A stretch of 64,000 bases of DNA from assembly GCA_016707005.1 (NCBI GenBank), contig JADJIQ010000005.1:806001-870000 (forward strand). The letters run 5' to 3'. The notes below the pieces were generated by a model. The model was not told where the DNA came from. It did not search any database and saw nothing but the letters and a program-made list of their open reading frames with translations. Shown here one piece after another: positions 36,026 to 45,372 of this stretch. The DNA comes from Ignavibacteria bacterium. GTDB lineage: Bacteria; Bacteroidota; Ignavibacteria; Kapaibacteriales; Kapaibacteriaceae. A program made the position numbers and the translations under genes. Every line of letters begins with the position of its first letter. Positions within the stretch are counted from its first letter, which is position 1.

Positions 36026-36135
36026 GGATGAACACAGCCGAATGTCATGCTGAGCGGAGTCGAGGTAGAGAGAGCAGTAAGGGGTTGGAAACCAAGTCAG
36101 GGGAATCTGGTCTATATCAGTTGGAGGGACATGCA

Positions 36136-38607
36136 ATGCGTTTACAGTTAGTAGCTCTTGTCATGTGCGTATCGATATGCGGCACGAAATCGCAATCGAT
36201 ATCGCTTGATACATCGTTCAGATCAATTCTGCCTGTTACATGCACGGACGTACAGCCACGCATTGTTGATGCGATCGTCCACCTTGGAGCTGGAAAAACG
36301 ATTGCGCTAGGGTCCTTCACTGATCTCAAAGCGGACTCGGTGATGCGCATTGTGCGTCTTGATGCGGCCGGACGATACATTCCCTTGTACCAGCGTGATC
36401 CACGGTTCGGTAAGAACATTGAGGACGCAATTCTAAAGAGGTCCGATGGTGATATCAGCATTCTCACTTCTAGAAGTTCAACGGGGGGTAATACGATAGG
36501 CCACTTCGTAGTTGGAGCTGACGGAAGCCTTCGCAGTGCTACGTCGAATGATTCGATTGTCAATGGGTATATCTGGGACAAAGCGATTGGCGATGATGAT
36601 GCTGTCTTCCTTGGCGGACGGTTTATTGTGTCGGAAACAAACATGTCGTATGGATGTGTGAAGATCCGTGCTGATGGAGTGGTGGACCCGCTGTACTCCC
36701 GACTACACATCAATAGGAGTGGCGCTCGCACTATTGCCGTCACTGATGATGGCAAGGTCTATCTCGGAGGAAACTTCGACACGGTGGTTGCCTACAGGCG
36801 AGTCGGCATCGTGCGATTACAACCCAACGGTGAGGTAGATTCTTCTTTTGATATCGGCCTGGCGAATGGGCAGCTCATCATCGATATACTGGTGCAGTCC
36901 GGCAAAGGAATCATCGTTATTGGAAGAGGCCCTGGATTTGCTGATGCAAGCCCCTTCATTAGGCGTTATCATTTTGATGGAACTCTCGATCCATCCTTTG
37001 CAGACTATGACACAGCTTCGTACACACCCACCGATGTTATGCATGACGGGAATGGTGGACTCTTTATCATTGGCGGATATTTCAATGGGACGATCCAACG
37101 GGCCGACGCTGATGGAAGGATAGATGCAAGTTTCCAACCACCCCCTACAAGCGGCATCATCACCTTTGCGATGGCAGCAAATAGTCGAATCCTGGTAGGC
37201 GGAGAGTTTCAAGTGGTTGGCGAACGATATCATCCGGGGCTCATGAACCTTGACGTTGTCGGCACTATCGATCACTCCTACAATCTCCCATGTAATCCAA
37301 TACGCACGATCGCCTCAGTCCTTCATCGCGAGGATGGAACACTTGTACTTGGAAGTACACTTGTGAGCATTGACACTACAGTGATAGGACCGACGGTTGC
37401 AACTAGTAACTCCGGTACTCTGCACCCTGAATTCCGTCAGCGTGGTCTACACCATTCCATCCTTGGAACGGTATATGCACAGAAAATGCTTCAAACTCCG
37501 GACGGTTCGCTCCTGGTTTTCGAGAGTGGCTATTCCATGGGCACTCTTTATCGACTGCGCACCGACGGATCTCGCGATACATCGTATCGTCTACCGCCAG
37601 ATATGGATAGTGCCATCGCCCGAGTGGATTTTCTGCCGGACGGACGTTCTCACGTTGTTTGGACTACACGTGCGATTGGTGCTCCAACGCGTTTTCATCT
37701 CTCTCGGCTCAACGCGAACGGAGCCGTTGATCCGACATTCTCCACTGGTACCGGAATAGACGGTAATGTAACGGCGCAACTCATTCAGACAGATGGTCGG
37801 GTGCTTCTTGCCGGTGCACTTGTCTCCTATAATGGCACACCAGTACAAAGGCTCATTCGACTGAAACCAGACGGGCAGCTCGATGACACCTTCTCCGCAG
37901 ACATCACGCTCGGGTATGTAGAGGGTACAACGGTAGCGATTGATCACCTAGCGCAAGATTCGCAAGGGGGCATAATCATTGCCGGTCGGTTCGACAACGT
38001 TGATGCTCGTATCTATACCAACATCGCGCGTCTGCGTCCGAATGGAAAGCTAGATCTAACTTTTGCACCAGATATGGGAAGGTTCTCGTCGATCAACGAC
38101 ATAGCTGTTGACGGGGAGGACGGTGTCATCATTGCCGGCAGCTTCACGATGGGGGAGACCTCTGGACTTGCGCGATGCAGCGCAGACGGAGCCCTAGATC
38201 CCGCATTCTCTGTAGCCATTAATGGAAGTGTGCTTGATATCCACGTTGTGGCACCTGATACACTCTATGCCGTGGGCTCGTTCGAAACGATCGGCGACAT
38301 CCAGCAGCCGAGCATGGCGAGGTTCCGTATCGGGACGCCCTCTGGCGTTGTAGAGTCCTATACGTCAAAGCAAGGGGTCAGCATACAACCCAATCCAGCT
38401 TCCGAGTATATAAATCTACATTTCCCCGACGTCAAAGGAGTCGTTACTCTGCACATCATTGATGTACGCGGAGTACAGGTGCATACGCTCCAGTGTGAGG
38501 CATCCGATGTAATGGTTGATGTACATAACCTATCAACTGGGGTGTACCATATCTTGTATCAATCTGATACATCAAACGGGAGTACCACGATGATCATATC
38601 ACACTAG
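36136..38607 (+). CDS. secreted delta-60 repeat propeller protein with type IX sorting tail
   Basis: 823 residues from ATG at 36136, preceded by GGAGGGA. Signal peptide MRLQLVALVMCVSICGTKS. The bulk is a series of delta-60 (DUF5122) repeats of the form RLxxNGxxDxxF...GKIxxGGxF: for example RLQPNGEVDSSF, RLNANGAVDPTF, RLKPDGQLDDTF, RLRPNGKLDLTF, RCSADGALDPAF. The end is a Por/type IX C-terminal domain (VSIQPNPASEYINLHF, IIDVRGVQVHTL, STGVYHILY). Surface or secreted; ligand unknown. A paralogue follows directly. Confidence 0.88.
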   Translation: MRLQLVALVMCVSICGTKSQSISLDTSFRSILPVTCTDVQPRIVDAIVHLGAGKTIALGSFTDLKADSVMRIVRLDAAGRYIPLYQRDPRFGKNIEDAILKRSDGDISILTSRSSTGGNTIGHFVVGADGSLRSATSNDSIVNGYIWDKAIGDDDAVFLGGRFIVSETNMSYGCVKIRADGVVDPLYSRLHINRSGARTIAVTDDGKVYLGGNFDTVVAYRRVGIVRLQPNGEVDSSFDIGLANGQLIIDILVQSGKGIIVIGRGPGFADASPFIRRYHFDGTLDPSFADYDTASYTPTDVMHDGNGGLFIIGGYFNGTIQRADADGRIDASFQPPPTSGIITFAMAANSRILVGGEFQVVGERYHPGLMNLDVVGTIDHSYNLPCNPIRTIASVLHREDGTLVLGSTLVSIDTTVIGPTVATSNSGTLHPEFRQRGLHHSILGTVYAQKMLQTPDGSLLVFESGYSMGTLYRLRTDGSRDTSYRLPPDMDSAIARVDFLPDGRSHVVWTTRAIGAPTRFHLSRLNANGAVDPTFSTGTGIDGNVTAQLIQTDGRVLLAGALVSYNGTPVQRLIRLKPDGQLDDTFSADITLGYVEGTTVAIDHLAQDSQGGIIIAGRFDNVDARIYTNIARLRPNGKLDLTFAPDMGRFSSINDIAVDGEDGVIIAGSFTMGETSGLARCSADGALDPAFSVAINGSVLDIHVVAPDTLYAVGSFETIGDIQQPSMARFRIGTPSGVVESYTSKQGVSIQPNPASEYINLHFPDVKGVVTLHIIDVRGVQVHTLQCEASDVMVDVHNLSTGVYHILYQSDTSNGSTTMIISH

Positions 38608-38651
38608 TGGATGCCATCTGGTCTCCGTATTCAGTGCATAGAGGGGGCAAC

Positions 38652-41204
38652 ATGAGAATTCTAGTACTTGCGCTGTTCTTCAGCGGGTCATTGATCGTCC
38701 ATGCACAGGTTCTGAAGATAGACACTACGTTTGGAGTGGTTAGTCAATCGCCAAGGAGCTCGGTCGATTTTATAAGACTATATACAATGCTGCCCCTTGA
38801 AGATGGTAGTAGGTTTGCGCTCGGCGATTTTACATTGCGTGCCTCTAACCAAACAACCGGCATTGCAAAACTTGATCAGAATGGCCAATGGGTGCCTTGG
38901 TTGCCAGTATATAGCAAATCCACAGGACATTACCCGTTCGGGCTTGCGCGTCAAAAGTCAGGAAGAATCGTTGTAGGTATCAGCAAACAAGAGTATGGTC
39001 AGACGGCTCGGTTCTACACCTGAATACTTGGGGTCGATGAGAATGGTGTTGTCGACACTGATTTTTCAGCTGACAGTATAACGGGTGCTTTACTGCAAGT
39101 CTTGTGCATCGATTCACTCGACAGAATTCTGTTGGGGGGAGTGATTCGAAGTGAGCCGACTCGCACACAGTATGCTTGCATACGCCTAACATCAGAGGGA
39201 AAGATAGACCCTAGCTTTCAACGCCTTTCGATGTCGGATGGTAGTGTTAACAGCATAGCAATTGACTCGCTAGGACGCATCTACATCGGCGGTTCATTTG
39301 ATACCATCGGAGGGATCCGGAGAGTTGGAGTGGCTCGTCTCAACCCGAACGGTGATGTTGATGAGACGTTCGATGTGCGACTTGATTCCGGATCGTGGGT
39401 AACCGCTGTTGCGACACAAGGTGGAAACGGAGTGTTGGTTCAGCGTCGCTATTCACACTACGGAGATACGATACCACGGCTGCGTCGATATTCGTTTCAA
39501 GGTTTCGTCGATACAACGTTCGTCACAAAATTTGACTACGGGGACCTGATTTCAATCGCTCCGAATGGTAAACTGTACACAACACGTCAAGTGCAAACAA
39601 GGACACTATTTGTCGGTCGTGTTGAATTGAAACGACACCTATCCAATGGCGAAGTGGATACCACCTTCACGATGGATGAACTTGGAGAAGGTAGTATCTA
39701 CGGAATATCGCACGATGGAAGTCCAACAGCACTGGCTTATGGATACCTCGGAATCGTAGATCGGGTAAATCATCAAGGGATGTTTGGATTTGATTCGAGT
39801 GGCCGGATCGATCACAGCGTCAATGTCCATAAAGGTCTGGATGGGTCAGTATCAACTGTAGAGGTGACGCCTCGTGGATCGTTGATCATTGGAGGCACAC
39901 AAGCATCCCTCGACACTGTTGTTCTTGGTCCATCGTTTACCACAGATGCGAGCGGCAACCTTGCCGAAGGATATCGTCAGCGCACGTATCCTAGCGAACA
40001 GCTGGGATATCACTCCGTCGCAAAGACCTACCTGCAGGCGGATGGTAGACTGCTTGCACTGGACGTTGAGGAAAAGTCGATGAATCCTGGACCACCAAGG
40101 CTTTCAACGCTCTACCGACTCCTTGAAGACGGCACACAAGACACAACGTTTATCATCGATACCAATCTTCTTCACAGTATTAGCGCGGTTCACTTCGATG
40201 AGAACGGCGATGTCATTATTGCGGGGTCCTTTAAATACGTACACAACCTTCTTCGACCGGGCATTGCACGCTTGAACTCTGAGGGCGCGGTATATACATC
40301 ATTTAACCCGGGTACCGGAGTGAAGGGCTTTGTCTATGCTCTAGCCGTTCAGACAGACGGAAAGATCATTGTAGGGGGCTCGATGAACGAATACAATGGT
40401 CAGTCAGTGAAGCAGGTTATACGCTTGTTCCCTGACGGCACACTCGACACCTCATTCAAAACCCCGTGGACGTTAACACAGGGACTCAACGCAGGTTCAT
40501 GGGGGACCGTAACCCATATTGCAATCGATAGCAGAAACAATGTTGTGATCGCGGGAGACTATACTCACGTCGATAATGCCGCCCGCGGAGGAATTCTACG
40601 GCTCAATTCCGATGGCCAACTTGATAGCACATTCCGCAGTACCGAGAGGATATACTTAACACTCAACGATCTCATAATTGATCTCGATGATCGACCGTTA
40701 ATGGCAGGACGTTTGTATGATCACCGCACAAGTATTGACTCCACCCACGTTGCTCGATTCAATAGTGATGGCTCCTGGGACAATACTTTCCGATGTGTGG
40801 TCGATGGACAGGTTAGGGGTATAAGAGTTGTTTCACGCGACACCCTGTTTGTATTCGGTGAGTTTGATACCGTCAATTCAGTCGCCCGACAGAACGTCGC
40901 CAGACTCCTAGTGAACAACAACTCCACCTCGATCGCCGAAGATGCTGTTTCTGCAACGCAAGGTCCTCTTGTTCGGCTCCATCCGAACCCAGCCACAGAG
41001 CAGATAACAGTTGAATTGGCAACTTCATCTGGGCCATGTACTCTCTTGTTGCTTGACTGCACAGGTCAGGTCATTCAACGGAGCAATAACGTCACATCGG
41101 ATTCGCATATCTTCGATGTACAGGGTGTTCCACCTGGCTTCTATATCGTGATGATTCAACGCGGAGATCACGTTTCATGTTCATCGTTCATTAAGAGTGA
41201 GTAG
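38652..41204 (+). pseudogene. delta-60 repeat secreted protein interrupted by an in-frame TGA
   Basis: ATG at 38652, with GAGGGGG upstream, opens a signal peptide (MRILVLALFFSGSLIVHA) and a delta-60 propeller closely like the gene before it. Codon 124 (39021-39023) is TGA after ARFYT; the same frame then continues without a break to 41204 with LGVDENGVVDTDF, RLTSEGKIDPSF, RLNPNGDVDETF and others, ending in a type IX tail (VRLHPNPATEQITVEL, VPPGFYIVMI). No frameshift is needed, so one base change explains it. Either a nonsense mutation, a sequencing error, or readthrough; homology across the stop argues that the full gene was functional recently. Confidence 0.82.
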
Positions 41205-41209
41205 TTACG

Positions 41210-41989
41210 ATGAGAACATTCGTCCTTCTCGCCATGTGCTGCCTTGCAGCATGTTCCTCCAATAAGTCTGCGCGGCCGGAGCATTGGGGGTATACGGGGA
41301 AGATCGGACCGCAGAATTGGGGTTCTCTTTCTCCCGTTTATGCCGTATGCGGTAATGGACAGCAGCAATCGCCGATCGACATTCCACAAGGCTCTCCGTC
41401 CGGTACCAAGAACGTGAAACGGAAGTATGGTACAACGACGTTGGCGATATCACACAATGAACATGTGGAAGAGATCATCAACAATGGTCACACGATACAG
41501 GTTACGTGTGACCCCGGAAGCACGATCGATGTAGATGGCGTAACGTATACTTTGAAACAATTTCACTTTCATACACCAAGTGAACATCAGATAGGGGGCA
41601 GGACATTTCCGATGGAAGTCCACTTTGTTCATCAGAGTGATGACGGACGTTTTGCTGTGCTTGCCGTGTTGTGTTCATCTGATAGTTCAGCTGAGTCTAG
41701 CTACGACAAGCTGATTCAGCACCTGCCTTCAAAACCAGGAGAAAAGCTCGAGCTTAAGGACGTGATCATCGATCTCGACAAACATCTTCCTTCGTCAACG
41801 GCTGCCTATCATTACGTTGGTTCCTACACAACGCCCCCTTGCACAGAAAATGTGCAATGGCTAGTGATGCGTGAGATGCGGCCTACCCACCCTAGGGTGA
41901 TCGATGAGATTCACAGACGTATCCATGACAATAACAGACCCGTGCAAGCCATCAACGGCAGACGCCCTACGGTTGAACAGCCGAAGTAG
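41210..41989 (+). CDS. alpha-type carbonic anhydrase lipoprotein
   Basis: 259 residues. The lipobox CCLAAC makes it a periplasm-facing lipoprotein. Alpha-class signatures are HWGY, QSPIDI, and the zinc ligands in QFHFHTPSEH (His119, His121) and MEVHFVHQ (His138), then SYTTPPCTENVQW. It hydrates CO2 to bicarbonate. It starts 5 bp after the delta-60 pseudogene stop and may be transcribed with it. Family length is normal. Confidence 0.96.
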   Translation: MRTFVLLAMCCLAACSSNKSARPEHWGYTGKIGPQNWGSLSPVYAVCGNGQQQSPIDIPQGSPSGTKNVKRKYGTTTLAISHNEHVEEIINNGHTIQVTCDPGSTIDVDGVTYTLKQFHFHTPSEHQIGGRTFPMEVHFVHQSDDGRFAVLAVLCSSDSSAESSYDKLIQHLPSKPGEKLELKDVIIDLDKHLPSSTAAYHYVGSYTTPPCTENVQWLVMREMRPTHPRVIDEIHRRIHDNNRPVQAINGRRPTVEQPK

Positions 41990-42123
41990 GGCAAAAGTTG
42001 GGGCGGGAAAGGGGCTAGCAAAAACCAACCCCGATCCCGATTTACCCCAACAACGTTGAGCAAGTATCGGCTGCATGGTCGATATTGCCGGTACTGATAT
42101 ACTACTGAGAGCATGTTTCACCC
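41990..42123. other. intergenic spacer with possible long hairpin
   Basis: After the carbonic anhydrase stop there is a G-rich block (GTTGGGGCGGGAAAGGGG near 41998) and, about 35 bases on, C-rich blocks (CCCCGATCCCG and ACCCCAAC) that could pair with it. No clear U-tract follows, so a terminator is only possible. The rest would hold the promoter for the TPR regulator; I cannot define it. Confidence 0.3.
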
Positions 42124-43746
42124 ATGGCCGTTCGATCATCAGTACTAACGGAGCTGCTCCTTCAGGCAAAGGCGAACTCGCGCACCGACCCACTACAAGG
42201 GCTTGCGTGTGCAACGGAGGCACGTGAGCGAGCAGAGAGAATTGGAGATAACGAAGCCATCGTTGACGCGCTCAATGCCGCCGCTTGGTGCTACGAAACA
42301 CGCACAGAGTATTCAGCCGCCTCCCTTAGCGCCACAACGGCTCTGGAACTTGCACGAGATCTTCAAGACAAGATGCGATGCGGAGAGAGTCTGCTTGTGC
42401 TTGGTGTTGTTCGGTCAGACATGATGCGTTTTGCCGAAGCACTGACAAGTCTTAAGGAGGCAATTGATGTCTTTGCAGATCTCAACGATGCTCCCGGACT
42501 TGCCTCGGCATATAATAACATCGGAATGATTCATCAACAATTGGCCAATTACCCACTGGCATTGGAAGCCTATCTGTCGGCCCTGCGTATCAACGAAACA
42601 CTCGGCGATCAACGAAATGTTGGTGTGAACATTGGTAACGTCAGCAACATATACTATTACTTGGGCGACATGGATCGGTCGTTTGAATACGACCAACGTT
42701 CGCTTGATTTAGCCCGTGCCTCCAACAACACGTACGGAACGGCCCATGCACTCGAAGCCATAGCAACCCACTATAAGGCACGCGGTGCTTTCGATGAGGC
42801 AACACATGCATTGACCGATGCATTGGAGATCTTCTCTACGCTTGGTGAGAAGCGCTATGCAGCAGCTACGCACATCAAACTCGGTTCTGTACACGAGTTG
42901 CAGAAGAAGTCCAAGAAAGCTCTGGAGCACTATGCAACAGCAGCTAGTATGGCATTGAGCATCAAGAGACACGACCTTCATGCACAAGCGCTGTTGTGTA
43001 AGGGGGCGATTCTGTCAACCGGGAAAGCCCCCTCATCATCGATCGAGATCTTCGAGAGTGCGATTGGGATCGCAAGGACACACGCGCTTGATCAATTGCT
43101 TGTTGAAGCGTTGGGACATCTTGCTCAAGCATATGCCCGTGCGGGAGATCATCAACGAGCGTATGATGCTCTACAAGAGTGTGCGGAGATGAAGGAGCGA
43201 TTGTATGCCTTGGACCGACAGCGTGCCGTGGCCGAGATGCAGTCGCGATTCGATGTTGAACGTGCCGAACGCGAGAGCGAAGTGTTCCGGATCAAGAACG
43301 CTCATCTCGAAGAACTGATGGAGGTTCGTTCTCAGGAACTCGCGTCGATGGCAATGCGATTGGTGGGCAAGAATGCCTTCCTACAACGACTCCGGAAGCA
43401 GATATCAGCACACACCGAACAACATCCCGATTTGCGTGATGTCGTGAAGGATGTGTTGCGAGAGATCAACACTGATCTTCGAGATGACAACGAATGGGTC
43501 CGGTTCGAAGAGAAGTTTGAACATCTTCATCAAGACTTTCTTACAAAACTCTCGCAGTCCTATCCAAAACTCACACCAACGGAGCTCAAGGTGTGTGCAA
43601 TGTTGAAGATCAATCTCTCGAACAAAGAGATTGCCGGGCTGTTGTCTGTTTCATTGCGGAATGTAGAGAGTCATCGCTATTCTATTCGCAAGAAACTCGG
43701 GCTTGCATCCGACGTGAATCTCACTGCTGTTCTGATCCGACATTGA
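42124..43746 (+). CDS. TPR-repeat regulator with C-terminal LuxR-type HTH
   Basis: 540 residues, cytoplasmic. The first two thirds are tetratricopeptide repeats (for example ASAYNNIGMIHQQLANYPLALEA, in part YNNIGMIHQQLANYPLALEA, and VNIGNVSNIYYYLGDMDRSF). A coiled coil at about 365-420 (MQSRFDVERAERESEVF, AHLEELMEVRSQELA) leads to a GerE/LuxR helix-turn-helix at the end (LTPTELKVCAMLKINLSNKE, IAGLLSVSLRNVESHRYSIR). This architecture is common in Bacteroidota signalling. The target genes are unknown; the neighbour at 43754 is convergent. Confidence 0.9.
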   Translation: MAVRSSVLTELLLQAKANSRTDPLQGLACATEARERAERIGDNEAIVDALNAAAWCYETRTEYSAASLSATTALELARDLQDKMRCGESLLVLGVVRSDMMRFAEALTSLKEAIDVFADLNDAPGLASAYNNIGMIHQQLANYPLALEAYLSALRINETLGDQRNVGVNIGNVSNIYYYLGDMDRSFEYDQRSLDLARASNNTYGTAHALEAIATHYKARGAFDEATHALTDALEIFSTLGEKRYAAATHIKLGSVHELQKKSKKALEHYATAASMALSIKRHDLHAQALLCKGAILSTGKAPSSSIEIFESAIGIARTHALDQLLVEALGHLAQAYARAGDHQRAYDALQECAEMKERLYALDRQRAVAEMQSRFDVERAERESEVFRIKNAHLEELMEVRSQELASMAMRLVGKNAFLQRLRKQISAHTEQHPDLRDVVKDVLREINTDLRDDNEWVRFEEKFEHLHQDFLTKLSQSYPKLTPTELKVCAMLKINLSNKEIAGLLSVSLRNVESHRYSIRKKLGLASDVNLTAVLIRH

Positions 43747-43753
43747 ATGACGG

Positions 43754-44491
43754 TTACCGAAGTGCAGCCAGGATCTTCCGCACGTCTCGCGGTTCGGCCC
43801 ACTTCACCGGACGTAGGATCAGGTTCGCTGTAAAGCCGGGATCGATGATTCGTTGAGCGAACAATGAGATCGACATATCTCGTTCCGCGACGAGTTTCGC
43901 ATGGTCAAATGCGGGCCACGTGTGTAGTCGTTTCGCAAAATGCCATGCCTCATCTCGTGCAATGCGAATTGAAAACGTAGCGATCCGATCATCGAAAGAA
44001 CCACCCATATCATCGAGATATCGGATCGGCCACGAGATCGATCGCAGCCGCCCCTTCACAACATTGAACAACGTCGAGATCGTATCATTGATCCGGTCAA
44101 AATCAGGCTTCAGTTGATCGATATCCGAACCCAAGGCAACGTTCTGTGTGGCTATTCCAAGATCGAGATTGATATGGGCATTCACACCAAGCAATAGATG
44201 CTGGATCGTAGTGATCTCATCGCGCTGACCGTGTGAGAACGCAATTGCCCAGGACTTGGTAGGGGGCTTTCCTGCCCGCCACGTTGCAAAGGCATCGAGA
44301 TATCGTTGGGCGAACACTACGCAAAGGTGCTCCATTCGGGCGTCGTTATCATAAAGCCCCTTCCCTAAAGCATCTCGGACGGATCGCGTCATGCCAAGGT
44401 ATAACGTTGCAAAGTATCCATACCGAGCACCTTCGGAAACCGCCAATGAGGAGATCTCTTCAAGCTCCGCTATAACGTCTTGAATGGTCAT
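43754..44491 (-). CDS. DUF5995-like protein
   Basis: 245 residues, no signal peptide. It resembles the DUF5995 family by RYGYFATLYLGMTRSV, RMEHLCVVFAQRYLDAF and HLLLGVNAHINLDLGIA; the conserved His and Asp residues in the last suggest a metal or substrate site. Function unknown. It is divergent from the DinB-like gene at 44599, and a perfect palindrome lies in the shared promoter space at 44532-44555. Confidence 0.7.
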   Translation of the reverse strand: MTIQDVIAELEEISSLAVSEGARYGYFATLYLGMTRSVRDALGKGLYDNDARMEHLCVVFAQRYLDAFATWRAGKPPTKSWAIAFSHGQRDEITTIQHLLLGVNAHINLDLGIATQNVALGSDIDQLKPDFDRINDTISTLFNVVKGRLRSISWPIRYLDDMGGSFDDRIATFSIRIARDEAWHFAKRLHTWPAFDHAKLVAERDMSISLFAQRIIDPGFTANLILRPVKWAEPRDVRKILAALR

Positions 44492-44531
44492 GTTTCGAAG
44501 TTATGTATAAATAATGGTGCTCCAAACAACG

Positions 44532-44555
44532 AAACGTATAGAGAATTATACGTTT
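44532..44555. promoter_or_regulatory. operator-like perfect inverted repeat in a divergent promoter region
   Basis: AAACGTATA, spacer GAGAAT, TATACGTTT: two 9-bp arms, all positions paired, centre-to-centre about 1.5 helical turns. It lies in the AT-rich 107-bp gap between divergent genes (DUF5995-like and DinB-like), 41 bp and 44 bp from their starts. No U-tract, so more like a protein-binding site than a terminator. The cognate regulator is not evident here. Confidence 0.55.
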
Positions 44556-44598
44556 TGTATATATTCGCATCCACTCTTTTTCTATCAATGGAGGTACA

Positions 44599-45093
44599 AT
44601 GAGACTAGACCTATTCACCAAGCAGTTGATACTGGAATGCGGTAAATCAAAGAACATGCTGGCCCGCGTGCCGGCTGACAAGCTCGACTGGCGTCCACAC
44701 CCGAAGAGCATGGTGATGAAGTCATTGGCAACACACGTGGCAGATCTGCCAACGTGGGTAACAATGACGCTTACGTCAGAAGAGCTGGACTTTGCGACGA
44801 TGCCGTACGACCCGCCTGTTATTGCGTCAGCTGACGATCTGCTTGCTCTCTTGGAGAAGTCGTTGCAGGAGGCTCTCGAAACACTAGCTCAGGCTAAGGA
44901 AGAGTCGCTTGACGGGAACTGGACACTTCGAACGGGAGATGTGATCCACTCGGTCTCCACGAGATATGAAGTGATCCAGATGACGATCAGTCAGATCATC
45001 CACCACCGCGCCCAACTCGGTGTATACCTCCGTCTGCTCGACGTCCCAATTCCCGGGACATACGGACCAAGTGCAGACGAGCAGAATTTCTAA
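44599..45093 (+). CDS. DinB-family four-helix protein
   Basis: 164 residues; ATG at 44599 preceded by GGAGGTACA. The DinB/YfiT fold is suggested by the helix-capping His residues SLATHVADLPTW and IIHHRAQLGVYLRLLDVPIPGTYGPSADE (in part HHRAQLGVYLRLLDV), which form the usual three-His metal site. Members often act as thiol-dependent S-transferases (bacillithiol or mycothiol); bacillithiol is plausible here since bshB1 is in the window, but that link is inference. Followed 24 bp later by a DUF2164 gene. Confidence 0.85.
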   Translation: MRLDLFTKQLILECGKSKNMLARVPADKLDWRPHPKSMVMKSLATHVADLPTWVTMTLTSEELDFATMPYDPPVIASADDLLALLEKSLQEALETLAQAKEESLDGNWTLRTGDVIHSVSTRYEVIQMTISQIIHHRAQLGVYLRLLDVPIPGTYGPSADEQNF

Positions 45094-45117
45094 GGTATAG
45101 GTGGTAGATTATTCCCC

Positions 45118-45372
45118 ATGTCTACCATCACCTTTACCCCCGGCGAACGTGAGCTGATCACCACCAAGCTCTTGGCCTATTTCGAATCTGAACTCGATCA
45201 TGAGATAGGCAGGTTCGACGCGGAATTCTTGCTCGACTTCCTCACGCGCGAGCTTGGGCCGTACTACTACAACCGTGGTCTGTATGATGCCCAAGCTGCG
45301 CTGATGAAGCGCATCGATGATGTGAAAGAGGCGATCTACACTCTTGAACAACCTACAGAGTTCAAGAAATAG
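45118..45372 (+). CDS. DUF2164 family protein
   Basis: 84 residues. It matches the small DUF2164 family by FTPGERELITTKLLAYFESE, LDHEIGRFDAEFLLDF, and LGPYYYNRGLYDAQAAL. Mostly helical, cytoplasmic, function unknown. Its 3' end overlaps the convergent mscS gene by 11 bp. Confidence 0.85.
   Translation: MSTITFTPGERELITTKLLAYFESELDHEIGRFDAEFLLDFLTRELGPYYYNRGLYDAQAALMKRIDDVKEAIYTLEQPTEFKK

Noticed and set aside
39021..39023. TGA as selenocysteine codon in the delta-60 protein
   Set aside because: A structural propeller repeat has no redox site there and no SECIS-like hairpin was evident directly after the codon.
41998..42055. Strong terminator after carbonic anhydrase
   Set aside because: The G-rich and C-rich blocks can pair only imperfectly and no U-tract follows; kept only as a low-confidence spacer note.
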